A DNA stretch of 64,000 nt from Eupeodes corollae (taxonomy: Eukaryota > Arthropoda > Insecta > Diptera > Syrphidae): NCBI RefSeq assembly GCF_945859685.1, contig NC_079147.1:305162485-305226484 (forward strand), given 5' to 3'. The stretch's first letter is position 1. Each line of letters begins with the position of its first letter. Made by a program: the position numbers and the translations under genes. The notes under the pieces were generated by a model. The model did no database searches. It was not told the origin of the DNA and was given only the letters and a program-made list of their open reading frames with translations. This document shows positions 1-11,249 of the stretch, in pieces.

Positions 1-207
1 ACAGAAGAAGAGAAGGAAGAACTGGTCTCACACGGTGATGTGGATGGTTGGATCGGAATTGACATCCACAGCATCCACAAATACCCCCAACTTGCCGATG
101 ATCCAGGCAATGTGGCGTTCCAACGTGACGCCAAGCGAAAGCGAAGAAAAACCAACACCGGCAGTCATCGAACGAAACAGCGAAAAAATGCGACACTAAC
201 GTCGTGA
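1..207 (+). CDS. 3' terminal coding exon of an unrecognised gene (partial)
   Basis: Frame 1 is open from the first base to a TGA at 205-207 and encodes 68 residues. The peptide begins with an acidic run (TEEEKEELV), continues through a hydrophilic stretch containing DGWIGIDIHSIHKYPQL, and ends in a strongly basic tail with clusters such as KRKRRK and RTKQRK that could act as a nuclear localisation or membrane-proximal basic signal. Base composition is far richer in G+C than the following 4 kb, and codon use looks constrained, so this is very probably real coding sequence whose upstream exons lie outside the window. I do not recognise the family. The downstream sequence is extremely AT-rich with many AATAAA motifs, as expected of a 3' UTR. 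Confidence 0.7.
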   Translation, partial: TEEEKEELVSHGDVDGWIGIDIHSIHKYPQLADDPGNVAFQRDAKRKRRKTNTGSHRTKQRKNATLTS

Positions 208-3200
208 GACTCAGATGAAGATTACTACTAAGGCGAAATTTTTAGCAAACTAAAATAAAACGCCCCCAACTATAAATAAATTATAAATTAAAAAAAATAA
301 ATAAAAATTAGACGCCTACATCAGCAGCGCCACCTACTAGGACGTGCGTCGCTTGATGTATCTGGGCAATAGTTTTGTATAAAGTGAAAAAGTATCTAGT
401 AGTATATCGTTTATAAGCTTGCTCTCTATCTATCTTCTTTCTTTGTAATATACGAGACATAAACTCTATCTATCTCTATTCTTTATATATATATATTATT
501 TTTAATTATATTATTATAATATTTTTTGTTTCATTTAAAACAACGTTTTTTAATTATTGAATCTAAAAAATACAAACAAAAATGAAAAATTTACAAATTG
601 TGATATATTTCTATACATGAGCTCGAGATGATGTTATAATTTTTCAAAATATAAATGTTTTTAAGTTGATGTTTTTTTTTTCTTATTTTTATAATTGTTT
701 TATAAGTTACATTTTTTTCATATAGTAGAATCTTAACAACAAAACAAAAAGAACGAAAACAAGCAACTTTCACACTCACTCCTGGATGAAGCAAAAATAA
801 AATCTCACATAAAAACTTGCATAAAATATATCAATAAATAAATAAAATAGATTAAAAAAAAAAAAACAAACAATAAAGCCGTGTAAATTTAGTTATTAAA
901 CAAATAAAAAAAAAAACATTAAAATATAAACAAAACTTTAAAACCAAGCCATCTTCACATAATTGTGTAAACTGTAATAATAAAAAAACAAATTATTTAA
1001 ATAAATGCAAAACATTTAATAAATAAAACAAAAATGATGTAGTAACTATGTTAAACAGAAATTAATTAGTTTTAAGTATAAATAAAATGAAAATGCAAAA
1101 AAAAAAAAACAAAAAAACATAAAACAAAAAATCTCTATTAATATTATTGTAATTGAATATCTAGTGTTGCCAGTTTGTAAGGAATGAAAAAAAGAAAAAC
1201 ATGAGAAGTAAAATATAAAATAAAAAATTAAATTTTGTAAAATATATTTTCCTAGCTTATAAGAATAACAATAAAAAATAATAATAATAATAATAATAAA
1301 AACTCGTAGTACATAGGTATTGTGTTAGTAATTTTATTTAAATATTAAAAAGTATAAAAAATTGAATGGCTAAATGGAGAAAGCAAACAATAAAAATTAA
1401 AAAATTATAAAAAAAAACAAATTTTTTAATCATTAAAATTATTACCAAACCATATGACTGATTTGAAGAGCATTGAAATCAATTTTGATTTATACAAAAA
1501 TGTCTTTCGAACAAAATTGAAAAAATTAAATTAAACTAAAAAAATGAAATGAAATGAAAACAAACAAAATTGAAATGCATCTCACAACAGAAAAACACAT
1601 ATAAAACATCTAAATTATAAGTAAAAATAAAATTATTATGTAAACACATAAAACGAAAACTCTACAAATAAAAATTTTAAAAATAAAAACAAACAACAAA
1701 TTGCTAAATAAAAACAAAACAAAAATACACAAAAAAATACTTGCGCTGTTTTATTATGAAACTCTTTTTAAAGGATCTGATCTCAGCTTATTGGTTGTAC
1801 TTTTGCAGATGGACCGATATACAGTATCGGCTTAAATTGGAAATTCTAGTCTAATCCGTGCTTTAGAAACTTGGAACTTGGAGTTAAGGGTTTTGGGCAT
1901 TGTTTAGGGTTTGATGCAGCGAAGCAGAAGTAGAATTTGATACAATTTTACAATTTAATCCCATTCTTCCATAGACATTGTAATGTAAAACTCTCTGAAA
2001 CTTTCAAAAACTGGTATTTTTGGATTCATTTCAGGTTTTCAAAAAATGGAATTTATGCATAGCTTCTTCATTCAAAAACTCTAGTCCAACTGAAAACCAT
2101 TCAACTATCTATGACAATTAAGTTTGAAGAACGTTTTTAGTGAAACGTCAGATTGGTTCGAAAACGTTTATTGTTTCGCTAGTTAGTGTTTCTGACATAG
2201 TGGCGTTGCAAAAACTTCAAAAACAAAGTCAAACTTTGTTGGTGAACGTTTACTGTTTTGCTAATTCGTGTTTCTAACATAGTGGTGTTCCAAAAAACTT
2301 CAAAAACAAACTCAAACTTTGTTGGTAAACGTTTACTGTTTCGCTAATTCGTGTTTCTAACATAGTGGTGTTCCAAAAAACTTCAAAAACGAATTCAAAC
2401 TTTGTTGGTGGCAATGATGCAATAACTTCAAGCTAAAGTGTATGTAGGATTTTAATATATTCTAGGCGTTTTAAGGAAATTCATTTAAAAAAACAACAAA
2501 TAAGCCTCATCCTATATTCTAAAAACCGTTTTTAAAAGTTTTTTGTAATATTTGTTGTTTTATAACTTGAAAAAGGATCATGCATTACTTTTTATTCCAT
2601 GTTTTCTGCCAGAGAAGTTTTTTGAAAAAATCAAAAAAACTATTTATGCTTTTAATCATAACTCAAGGTCCTGCCCTGGGCAATATTTCCAACTTAGCAT
2701 AAATCTCTTTTAAAACTTGCAAAATAGTTTCGATCGAACACAATTTTCAAAAGTATTGCTCATTTTCATCGTACCAAAAATCGCCAGAATTACATATTTT
2801 TGAATGCATTTTTCAACACAGTAACATGAACGAGTGTTTCTTCAAGTTCCTTGACAATTGAAAACCTATAACACAATAATAAATAAGTTTGATTTCATAA
2901 TTTCTTTATTTTTTTTTAATGCAAAGCAAATTATCAAAATGTAAATCTTTGTTGGCTTCTACAGGGTAAACTAAACTAAACTAAAAAAAGAGAAAAAATA
3001 AATAAGAAACTTTAAGAAAAAACTAAGATAAAAGTTAAAAAAAAAAAAAAAAAATCTCAAAAACAAAAGGTTTATGGCATCCATAATGCCTATTTAATAA
3101 TTTCATTGAAATATTTTATTCTTCCCCACATTTCAAGAAGAAATTGTAAATGTAATTTCAAAACTATGAAAAAATTTATAAACAAAAAAAAAACAAAAGA

Positions 3201-4308
3201 AAAATCTTAAACATAATCGAATGATAAACAAATCTAAAGCAATAATATGTATATTTTTATAATTTGATGCCCTTAAAAATCGAGTTAAATACTTTAAGAG
3301 AATCCTTATACTTAAATATTGATTTAAACAAAAAGTTGCTTCACTTTCACTCTTTGTTGACTATGTATTTATAAATTTAAACAAAATTAAAAGTCAAAAT
3401 AGCAGAATAAAAAAAAATTAATCTAAAGTGAAGATAATAACAAAATCCAAAATAACGCAACAATTATATAAAATTTGTAAAAAATAAAACAACAAAATAA
3501 TAAATTATAAACTTTAAAAAATATGCTGTAAAAATTTAATAAAACAAAACAAAAATGAACTATGTAAAATTTATACATTTAAGTCTTATAGATTTAAGTG
3601 TATTTAATTTTAAGTAAATAAAAAAATAAATTAGATATTTAAATTTATGTACTTATAAATATAAAATTTATTAAAAATGCATTTTATTATTATTTGGTAA
3701 TTTTGTTTTTTGGGTTTTCATTTCAAAAAGTTTAAGGAAAGAAAAATAAATTGTTTAACAAAAAAAAAACATTAAATATTGTTAAATCAGTATTGAACGA
3801 AAAAAGAATGATGAAAATTAAATAAATTATTTAAAACTGAGAAGAATAAAAATAAAACAAAATATTTAAATAAAAATGAAATGAAAAATCTGAATATAAT
3901 CGGGGAAAAAATATAATTACTTAGGAGATAGTGCGCAGTGAATAATGAGAATACCATGATAAACGTAATGGAATAAGATATTTGTATTTGTATAGAAACA
4001 AAGGAAAAATAAAATTGAATAAAAAATGAAAAAAAAAATTGTAGTTTTCTTTTTTAATAATTTTTAACAACAAAATATCATAAGGATTCGAGATTAAATC
4101 AAACGTAGAGTCATCTTGATTGTTTTTAATTGAAATTTAATAGAAGAACTTCCACTAGGCTAATGTTTATCACGCGAATTTTCTTCTCTTTAGGAAGCCA
4201 GACATTTACTTAAAGTTGACAAATGAAAGCAAAACTTTATGGTTTGAGATATGGGAAACAAAAATACAAACTACAAATATAAAAAGTAAGTATGCGCCAC
4301 TATAGCCT
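208..4308 (+). other. Very AT-rich 3' UTR / intergenic stretch
   Basis: About 4.1 kb dominated by A and T, with long A-runs, an AAT trinucleotide run near 1272-1300 and many AATAAA or near-poly(A)-signal motifs. The first part is presumably the 3' UTR of the gene ending at 207, but the mature 3' end cannot be chosen by eye. No open reading frame here looks like a protein. The only structured part is the tandem repeat at 2163-2410. Confidence 0.5.
2163..2410. repeat. Tandem minisatellite, about 82-bp unit, three copies
   Basis: Three successive copies start near 2163, 2245 and 2328. Each begins with AACGTTTAYTGTTT, passes through GTGTTTCTRACATAGTGG and ends CAAACTTTGTTGGT. Copies 2 and 3 are nearly identical; copy 1 has diverged more, consistent with stepwise local duplication. 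Confidence 0.85.
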
Positions 4309-4803
4309 GGGGTGGAATCGGCTAAGGTGATTGTTGACTATCAATTTTTTTGATAGTCAAATTGACTATCATTTTCATTCCGTCTGTGTAAGATGATTCA
4401 ACTCAATTCAATTCGATTGAACAATTTCAGATTCAAATTGTCAAAATTCGTTGTTGCCTTGGTGAAATTTTAAATTGATTCTTATAAAATATCTAAATAA
4501 AAGCTTCAAATTGGCTGATTTTGAATAAAATTCTTACTTTTCTTGCTTTTTTTCGAATGTCGTAATCTTTGTAGGTCACAGGAATGTGTTTTTTAAAAGA
4601 AACAAAGTGAACTAAGAAAATTTTCCAGTCGTTTGTGTAAGCGTCTGGTAGCTCTACTCGGAATAAACAAATTTGTTTGAAAACGACTATCACATTTTTT
4701 TGTGATAGCTTTTTAGGTATCAATTTGACTATCACCTTATGTAGATCAAATTCGATCATTTTGATTGTCATTTATCAACAATCACCTTAGCCGATTCCAC
4801 CCC
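4309..4803. mobile_element. TIR element (MITE-like), about 0.5 kb
   Basis: The ends are inverted copies of each other. The left end starts GGGGTGGAATCGGCTAAGG and the right end, read on the minus strand, starts identically and continues TGATTGTTGA, giving about 29 bp of perfect terminal inverted repeat. Inside there are subterminal repeats of TTGACTATCA in both orientations. The minus-strand reading frame at 4493-4771 shows no recognisable domain, so this looks non-autonomous. The exact target-site duplication is not clear. Confidence 0.8.
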
Positions 4804-5023
4804 TGTTTAGAAAAAATAAATTTAAGCTTTGATAGAAATGATGCCTTACAACCTTATTGTGTTAATTTAAGGCCGATTGTGAATATTTATCAAAATTGTA
4901 TTATGGATGAGTTTTATTTATAATTTGTTTGACGTTTCACGTGTGAAGTATCTATTTGCTGTTTTTTTGGCCACTAAAGAAAAAAATCTTTGTTCAAAAA
5001 TGTTAGCATGCTTTTATACAAAA

Positions 5024-6557
5024 CTAGCGGCTCGGTACGTGTTTCGCTACGTATAAGTAATACAAAAATTATTATTAATTGGTAGCTATTTAAAAGTCCA
5101 AATGATATATTGTTTTTATTATATTTATCAGCAAAGAGTAAAAACTAAAAAATGGAAAGAGTGGGTTAGTCTAAAACAGTTAGATAAACAATATTTTTAG
5201 TTTTTTCATTTTGAGCATGAATAAATAAACAGTTCGGGGTACCGACTCTGGAGCAGGTTTGTGACACCACAAAAGTGAAGTGTTTTGCCCTTGGGCCTCA
5301 TTTATGAACATCGCAAATGATAAACGCACAGGATATTGTAATCTTTTGAATTCAAATGGCATATCAGTTGAAATCATAGGGATACTCGGTATCAAACACA
5401 CTTCTCCTTTTGATTTAACAGTTAAGATTATAGCTTCAATCAAATTTGGCAATAACTTTTTCGCTTGAATTTAAAAATTAATGAAATTGATATGAATGCT
5501 TTTCTATTCTTAAATGGTGCGTTCTCTCAACCAATCATGATTTCTGTAATTCTGAAAAATATTCGCAAAAACATATTCAATCAACTCATCTATAGATTGC
5601 ACAATTGTACAAAAATTATTCGGTAAATTGATCAATCCGTTGGTAGTGTTGATTGGTATTTTGCCATCACCAATTTCTAACAATTGTATTGATAACTCAT
5701 GGGTAGTTGCATCATTATGTAGGTGAATGCGCATATTAATGTTCAGTGTCAATTTTCGTTATCTATCTCCAAAGAACTGATGACTTCAAACAGGCGTTTA
5801 TTTCATTAGTATCATCAGTAGGAGTTGATCGAGGAATGACAGGCAATGCTTGATAAAAGTCACCCGACAGCAATATCAGAGCACCACCAAAACATCTGTT
5901 GTTTACCGCGTAAATCTTGCATTGTTCCCATAAAATATTTGACGTTAATCGCAGAACTTTTGCCATAGCAGAATTTCTCGAAGAAGCAAGTTAGTACATT
6001 CAATGGCAATTTTAATGCAGAGTGTGTCCGACCACCTTCTAATAATGTAGCAGAAATTCCCAAAGATGCAAGTGCCAATGCAATTTTCTGTTCCGATCGA
6101 ATAGCCGCTAAAATCAATGATACAACGAAAGTTATCATTATATTCGATAGTACAAATAAACGTATGTAAATCATTACAATTGAACTCCTGCTCACGTTGC
6201 AATTCACGATCAAAAAAATCATGTATCTCACCATTTGGTGCGGTCATATCCAATTGTGCTAATGCTGTATTAACAATCATTAGACACATATCTTCATTTT
6301 ATCACAGCTTCGTTGTACATTTCCAAGGAAATCAACAAATCGGGATTTCTTTAAGTATTAGTACAAATTGTTTGTATATGGGAGTATAGAAAGATGTTGA
6401 TTTTACACCTTTTCAAGGTTTTTTTTTATTTTCTCTAGGTACAAACCTTCTTTAGACTTCCACGAAAAATTAAAGACCAAAATTAGCCAAATCAGTAAAG
6501 CCATTGTTGAGTTATAACATTACAACGAAAAGTGGCATTGATTTTTATATGTATAGA
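5024..6557 (-). mobile_element. Helitron relic with both termini
   Basis: Read on the minus strand the element starts TCTATACATATAAAA at 6557, preceded by A, and ends in CTAG at 5027-5024, followed by T. That is the Helitron signature: 5' TC, 3' CTRR, insertion between A and T, no target duplication. Just before the 3' end lies a short palindromic stretch, ACGT-8 nt-ACGT (within GTAGCGAAACACGTACC), compatible with the terminal hairpin. The inside carries a broken PIF1-type helicase. At about 1.5 kb it is a heavily deleted copy; the Rep domain is absent. Confidence 0.75.
5190..6289 (-). pseudogene. Degenerate Helitron PIF1-like helicase
   Basis: Several minus-strand frames carry consecutive pieces of the Helitron helicase in the right order. 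6289-6130 has APNGEIHDFFDRELQREQEF. 5966-5763 has LILLSGDFYQALPVIPR followed by CLKSSVLW, the Walker-B-like GDFxQxLPVIPR motif. 5752-5510 has NMRIHLHNDA and IGDGKIPINTTNGLINLP. 5452-5180 has TDMPFEFKRLQYPVRL and FAMFINEAQGQ, the last helicase motif. They are separated by frameshifts and stops, and the Walker A lysine segment is missing or unrecognisable, so no active protein is possible. The family normally unwinds DNA during rolling-circle transposition. Confidence 0.85.
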
Positions 6558-6666
6558 TTACTTTGAATCTTAATATGATATTCCTTTATTTAAGAGCACA
6601 GTAGTAAGAAGTATAAAACAGTTAAAAATGATGGTTGAGTTGATGAAAGAGAGTCCTTGTGTTGTA

Positions 6667-6699
6667 GGTGCGTGTCCATTTGAGAGTACTTCTCACCGT
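6667..6699 (+). repeat. Solo TIR-like end, GGTGCGTGTCCATTTGAGA family
   Basis: The segment beginning GGTGCGTGTCCATTTGAGA matches the left end of the element at 16731 and resembles inverted ends at 17213 and 15304. No opposite end was found nearby, so this is a solo or truncated copy. Confidence 0.55.
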
Positions 6700-8142
6700 T
6701 AAAAAAAAGTTCCAAAAATGTGAAAAAAGCACGTGCTTTCTTCTTTTATTATTCGCAGAATTTTGTGAAATAGAATCTCAAACAGTAATTACTAGTTCCC
6801 AATAAAATAAGTTATGAGAATTGAGAATACCTACCTACTACACTTTTTGGCTATGTATATGATACTTCAAAGCAACTAAACAGACATTTCCAAAAATGCA
6901 GAAAACTTTTGAAGAATGTCATTATCGAGTTAAGGTGATAGCTGGCATGAAACAGGTCTATATAAAATCATAAAAATCACAGAAGACAACTTATCGTTGC
7001 CAAAGCTGAGGCCAAAAGAATAAAAACAAAAAAGTGTTTTTTTTTTAATTCATTTTATTAATTTAATCTTAAACCTATCTTAAAGCTAGACAAAAATTCA
7101 AAAACTAGCCTAGTTATCCATAACTTACAACTAACTTAATGTCGGACACTCTAAGTTAAACAATAATACTTAATAATAATGCCTTTCGGCCCTAAGATCT
7201 ATGTTAACTTCATTTCAATTGTATTTATTTTTGTATGCATTACTTACTTACTTACTTAAGGTGGCGCTACAGTCCGGGGCAGACCTGCCAGCTCGATTCC
7301 TAGCTAGCTGTCTCCAGTTTCGCACGCCAAGTTGGTTGAGGTCCTCTCCCACCTGGGTGCTCCACCTGAGTCGCGATCTTCCTCTACTGCACCGCCGTCC
7401 CTCGGGATTGGCTTCGAAGACCTTCCGTCCTGGAGCGTTGATTTCCATCCGCTCTACATGACCTAGCCATCTTAGCCGTTGGACTTTAATTCTGCTAAAT
7501 AGGTCAGTGTCGCTGTACAGCACGTACAGTTCTTCGTTATATCTTCTCCTCCATTCTCCATCCATTCTCCATCCATTCTCCATCTATGAGTACGGGACCA
7601 AAAATCTCTCGAAGCATCCTAAGACGCTCTCATCTTTCTTTGACAGGGTCCAGGCCTCAGCGCCATAAATGCGAACCGGGATGATGAGTGTCTTATAGAT
7701 GGTGATTTTAGATGCTCGAGAGAGGACTTTACTTCTCAATTGCCTTCTAAGTCCAAAGAAGCAGCGATTTGCAAGAGTTATTCTTCATTTGATTTCAGCG
7801 CTGGTGTCGTTGTCTGCATTAATAGCGGTGCCAAGATAGACAAAGTCCTAACTACCTCAAAGTTATAGCTGTCCATAGTGACGTTTTGTCCAAGAAGTCG
7901 TTGTTCAGTGTCCTTTTTTGATGACAGCATATACTTGGTCTTGCCCTCATTGACCACTAAACCCATCTTCTTCGCTTCCGTCGCAATGCTCAAAAACGCT
8001 CCACTGACATCACGCTTTGATCTTCCAATTATGTCAATATCATCTGCATATATGAGTAATTGGATGGACCTTTGGAAGATTGTGCCTCTAGTGTTGACGG
8101 TTGAGTTTTGCACAATTCTTTCCAGAACGATGTTGAAGAAGT

Positions 8143-9563
8143 CGCATGACAGTGCATCTTACTTACTTACTTAAGGTGGCGCTACAGTCCTGTGTGAACT
8201 AGGGCCTCACCCAACAAACTTCTCCATCTAGCTCGGTCCCTAGCTAGATGTCTCCAGTTTCGCGCTCCAAGTTGGGTGAGGTCACCTTCCACTTGTGCGC
8301 GCCACCTGATCCGCGGTCTTCCTCTACTGCGCTGTCCTGTGGGTGCGGATTCGAAGACTTTCCGGGCCGGAGCATTGGTTTCCATGCGCTCTACGTGACC
8401 CAGCCATCTTAGTCGTTGGACTTTTACTCTTCTTGCTAAGTCTACGTCGCTGTACAGCCCGTACAGTTCGTCGTTCCATCTTCTCCTCCACTCCCCTTCT
8501 ATGCATACGGGACCGTAGATCACACGAAGAACTTTTCTCTCGAAGCGACCCAAGGTGCTTTCGTCCGCTTTTGTCATGGTCCATGCTTCTGCACCGTATA
8601 GCAGGACGGGGATGATAAGGGTCTTATATAGCAACTCTTTGGTCCCTCGAGAGAGGACATTACTACTCAATTGCTTTCTTAGTCCAAAGAAACAGCGGTT
8701 AGCAAGAGTTATTCTGCGTTTGATCTCAGCGCTGGTGTTGTTTTCTGCGTTTACAGCGGAGCCTAGGTAGACGAAGTCCTTGACTACCTCAAAGGTACGT
8801 CTGTCGATTGTGACGTTTTGACCAAAACGTCGGTGTTGTATGTCCTTTCTAGACGACAGCATGTACTTTGTGTTGCCCTCATTAACCGTTAAACCCATTT
8901 TTGCCGCCTCTGCCTCAATACTCACAAAAGCCCCATTGACATCACGCTGAGTTCTTCCGATTATGTCAATGTCATCAGCATATGCCAGTAATTGGACAGA
9001 CTTTTGAAAGATAGTGCCTCTAGTGTTGACGTGTGAGCTCTGCACTATTCTTTCAAGCACAATGTTAAAAAAATCGCATGACAGCGCATCACCTTGTCTA
9101 AAACCTTTTTTGACATCAAAAGGTTCTGTTAAGTTGTTTCCAACCTTTATGGAGCAGCGTGAATTCTCCATGGTCATCCTGCACAAACGGACGAGTTTGG
9201 CAGGGATGCCAAAACTAGACATGGCTCTATACAGCTCGTCCCTGTAGATGCTGTCATATGCGGCCTTGAAATCGATGAAAAGATGGTGGGTGTCGATTTG
9301 GTGCTCTTGAGTTTTTTCCAGGATCTGCCGTAATGTGAATATTTGATCAACTGTGGACTTTCCTGGTCTAAAACCACACTGATAAGGACCTATCAGGTTG
9401 TTGACGATGGGCTTTAGACGTTCACATATTATGGCAGAGAAGATTTTATAGGCGATGTTAAGTAGACTTATTCCTCTATAGTTGGTGCAGTTTAGAGGGT
9501 CTCCTTTTTTCAGGATCGGGCAAACAATACTGAGGTTCCATTCATCGGGCATGACAGTGCATC
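8143..9563 (-). mobile_element. Second RTE copy nested in the first, with 15-bp target-site duplication
   Basis: The insert lies between two copies of GCATGACAGTGCATC, at 8133-8147 and 9549-9563, which is an exact 15-bp duplication of a site inside the host element's GDALSC codons. The insert ends with GGACTGTAGCGCCACCTTAAG plus TAAG repeats (8158-8178) and is 5'-truncated just before MPDEWNLS. Its open frame is unbroken, so it is younger than the host copy. Confidence 0.9.
8182..9552 (-). CDS. RTE reverse transcriptase, 5'-truncated but uninterrupted ORF
   Basis: 456 codons with no stop. In order: MPDEWNLSIVCPILKKGD, NYRGISLLNIAYK, CGFRPGKSTVDQIFTLR, FIDFKAAYDSI (first catalytic Asp region), GFRQGDALSCDFFN, LLAYADDIDIIG (catalytic YADD intact), a fingers/thumb region with FVYLGSAVNAENNTSAEIKR, YGAEAWTMTKADE, and the C-terminal WLGHVERME ... 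GRPRIRW ... EALVHTGL module. The family makes cDNA from LINE RNA at a nicked target. The apurinic-type endonuclease and first RT motifs are lost through 5' truncation, so this copy cannot move by itself. The start Met is simply the first in the truncated frame and is probably not a real initiator. Confidence 0.85.
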   Translation of the reverse strand: MPDEWNLSIVCPILKKGDPLNCTNYRGISLLNIAYKIFSAIICERLKPIVNNLIGPYQCGFRPGKSTVDQIFTLRQILEKTQEHQIDTHHLFIDFKAAYDSIYRDELYRAMSSFGIPAKLVRLCRMTMENSRCSIKVGNNLTEPFDVKKGFRQGDALSCDFFNIVLERIVQSSHVNTRGTIFQKSVQLLAYADDIDIIGRTQRDVNGAFVSIEAEAAKMGLTVNEGNTKYMLSSRKDIQHRRFGQNVTIDRRTFEVVKDFVYLGSAVNAENNTSAEIKRRITLANRCFFGLRKQLSSNVLSRGTKELLYKTLIIPVLLYGAEAWTMTKADESTLGRFERKVLRVIYGPVCIEGEWRRRWNDELYGLYSDVDLARRVKVQRLRWLGHVERMETNAPARKVFESAPTGQRSRGRPRIRWRAQVEGDLTQLGARNWRHLARDRARWRSLLGEALVHTGL

Positions 9564-10520
9564 GCCTTGTCTAAAACCTTTTTTGACATCAAATGCATCT
9601 GTAAGATCTTTTCCGACCTTGATAGAGCAGCGTGCATTCTCCATCGTCATTCTGCACAAACGTATAAGTTTGACAGGGATGCCAAAACTAGACACAAGTT
9701 CGGTAGAGCTCTTCCCTATAGATACGGTCATACGCGGCTTTAACATCGATAAAGAGATGGTGGGTATCGATTTTAAGCTCATGGGTTTTTTCCAAGATAT
9801 GCCGTGGTGTGAATATTTGGTCGATAGTGGACTTTCCTGGTCTGAAGCAACACTGATAAGGACCAATCAGGTTTTTGACGAATTGCTTCAGACGTTCACA
9901 TAATAAGGCAGAGAGGATCTTATATGCAATGTTAAGGAGACTGATACCTCTGTAGTTGGCGCAGTTTAGAGGGTCTCCTTTCTTATGTATCGGGCACACT
10001 ATGCTGAGATTCCACTCATCGGGCATGCTTTCTTCCGACCATATTTTGCAGATGAGTTGGTGCATGCTCCCTACCAAGTCATCGCCTGCTGCTTTGAATA
10101 GTTCGGCGGTGATGCCGTCAGCTCCAGCAGCTTTGTTTGACTTAAGTTTAGATATAGCTGTCTTCACTTCGTCAAGGTCGGGTAGGCGGAATTGTTGATC
10201 TGCGTCGCCAAGGTTGAGTGGTTCTATCTCCCTTACAGCGGAGTTTGGTTCGTCATCGCCGTTATATAATTTGGAGAAGTGATCTTTCCATATTCTCAGC
10301 ATCGACTGCGGTTCTACTACGATGTTCTCCACTGAGGTTGGAACCCAATCTACAGTTAAGGTACTAGGCACCCGATGTTCACCGCGGGGAGGTGAGAGTA
10401 GGAGTTGATAGACAGAAGTGGGTTTTGCGAAAAACCTGTGGACGCTTGTGTCCTCTTGAATGCACATGTCTACCATTTGAACATCTTTGAATGCATTAAA
10501 AAATTTAAAAAACTTGGGAG

Positions 10521-11240
10521 TCACCTATCCACTATTCTTCGTCTGGCGTGGTAGATTAGCGGAACTGCCAATCTATCCTTTATCAGACCGCATCTGTCTA
10601 AAAAGAGGAATGCCTCTGGTGGAATGAAGCCACTCAAGCGTGCACTTTCAAAATACTCGTCGTTCGGATAGAACGCCCCGAAAATTAAATTGTTGGTCGA
10701 AGACATAGCTCTTGCAATGTGACCTTGAACGAGTTTTATCACGAAATTGTCAATTCTGTTGATTCGAGCCCCGTTGTAATGCACATAAGAAGATTCGGCT
10801 GTTCGATATAAGCCGGTACAGCAGCGTCGTAAACACTGCCGCTCGAACACCCGAAACTTCTCCATCTGGAAAGGGGCAACGTTGAACCACACAGGACAAC
10901 CATAAACGATCATTGGCCGTATGAGGGCCATGTAGTAATAGCAATTTACCTTCACTCTGAGGTCAAGCCGACTGCTGTAAAACAGCCGTTTCGTCAGAGC
11001 GAAGGCACCTCTGGCCCTGTTCAGAGCAGCATTTATATGTCTGTGGAAATATATATACTGATCTAACCAGATACCGAGGTACTTCACTACACTTTTGGTC
11101 GCTAATGGCTGCCCGTAAAGATCAACGATAACCATCTTGCGCCAATTCTTGCACGTATCCCTCGTTGCCCCAGCCAACGGTGTCCGGAACAGAATTGTCT
11201 CCGAATTCTGGACATTTATTTTCAGTTTCCAGTCGTCGAA
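10521..11240 (-). pseudogene. Jockey-type non-LTR RT, C-terminal fragment
   Basis: The minus strand is open for over 210 codons and ends with TGA at 10521. It reads LAGATRDTCKNWRK, VVKYLGIWLDQYIYFHRHIN, then RPMIVYGCPVWF, VFERQCLRRCCTGLYR and FIPPEAFLFLDRCGLI. That matches the region after the catalytic core in jockey/I-type reverse transcriptases (the KYLG.. LD box and the YGCPVW box). The upstream RT core and the ORF1 protein are missing. It directly abuts the RTE copy at about 10510, so the RTE may have inserted into or next to it. Confidence 0.75.
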
Positions 11241-11249
11241 ATAACAAAC

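Larger units (their letters stand above)
7239..10510 (-). mobile_element. 5'-truncated RTE-clade non-LTR retrotransposon, interrupted by a second copy
   Basis: The element runs on the minus strand and is split into 10510-9549 (reverse transcriptase N-terminal half) and 8142-7239 (C-terminal half and 3' tail). The first half reads FSKLYNGDD, GADGITAELFK, GDPLNCANYRGISLLN, GPYQCCFRPGKSTIDQIF, then GFRQGDALSC. The second resumes in the same motif with ALSCDFF and has an intact YADDIDIIG catalytic box, then RLRWLGHVERME near the end. There are frameshifts around 9690. The 3' end is GGACTGTAGCGCCACCTTAAG followed by a (TAAG)n tail at 7239-7260. The endonuclease part is missing. The upstream flank is the end of a jockey-like fragment. 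Confidence 0.85.

Noticed and set aside
10750..10944. 64-codon minus-strand ORF beside the jockey fragment
   Set aside because: It is a shadow frame of the 10521-11177 RT reading frame and has no motif of its own.
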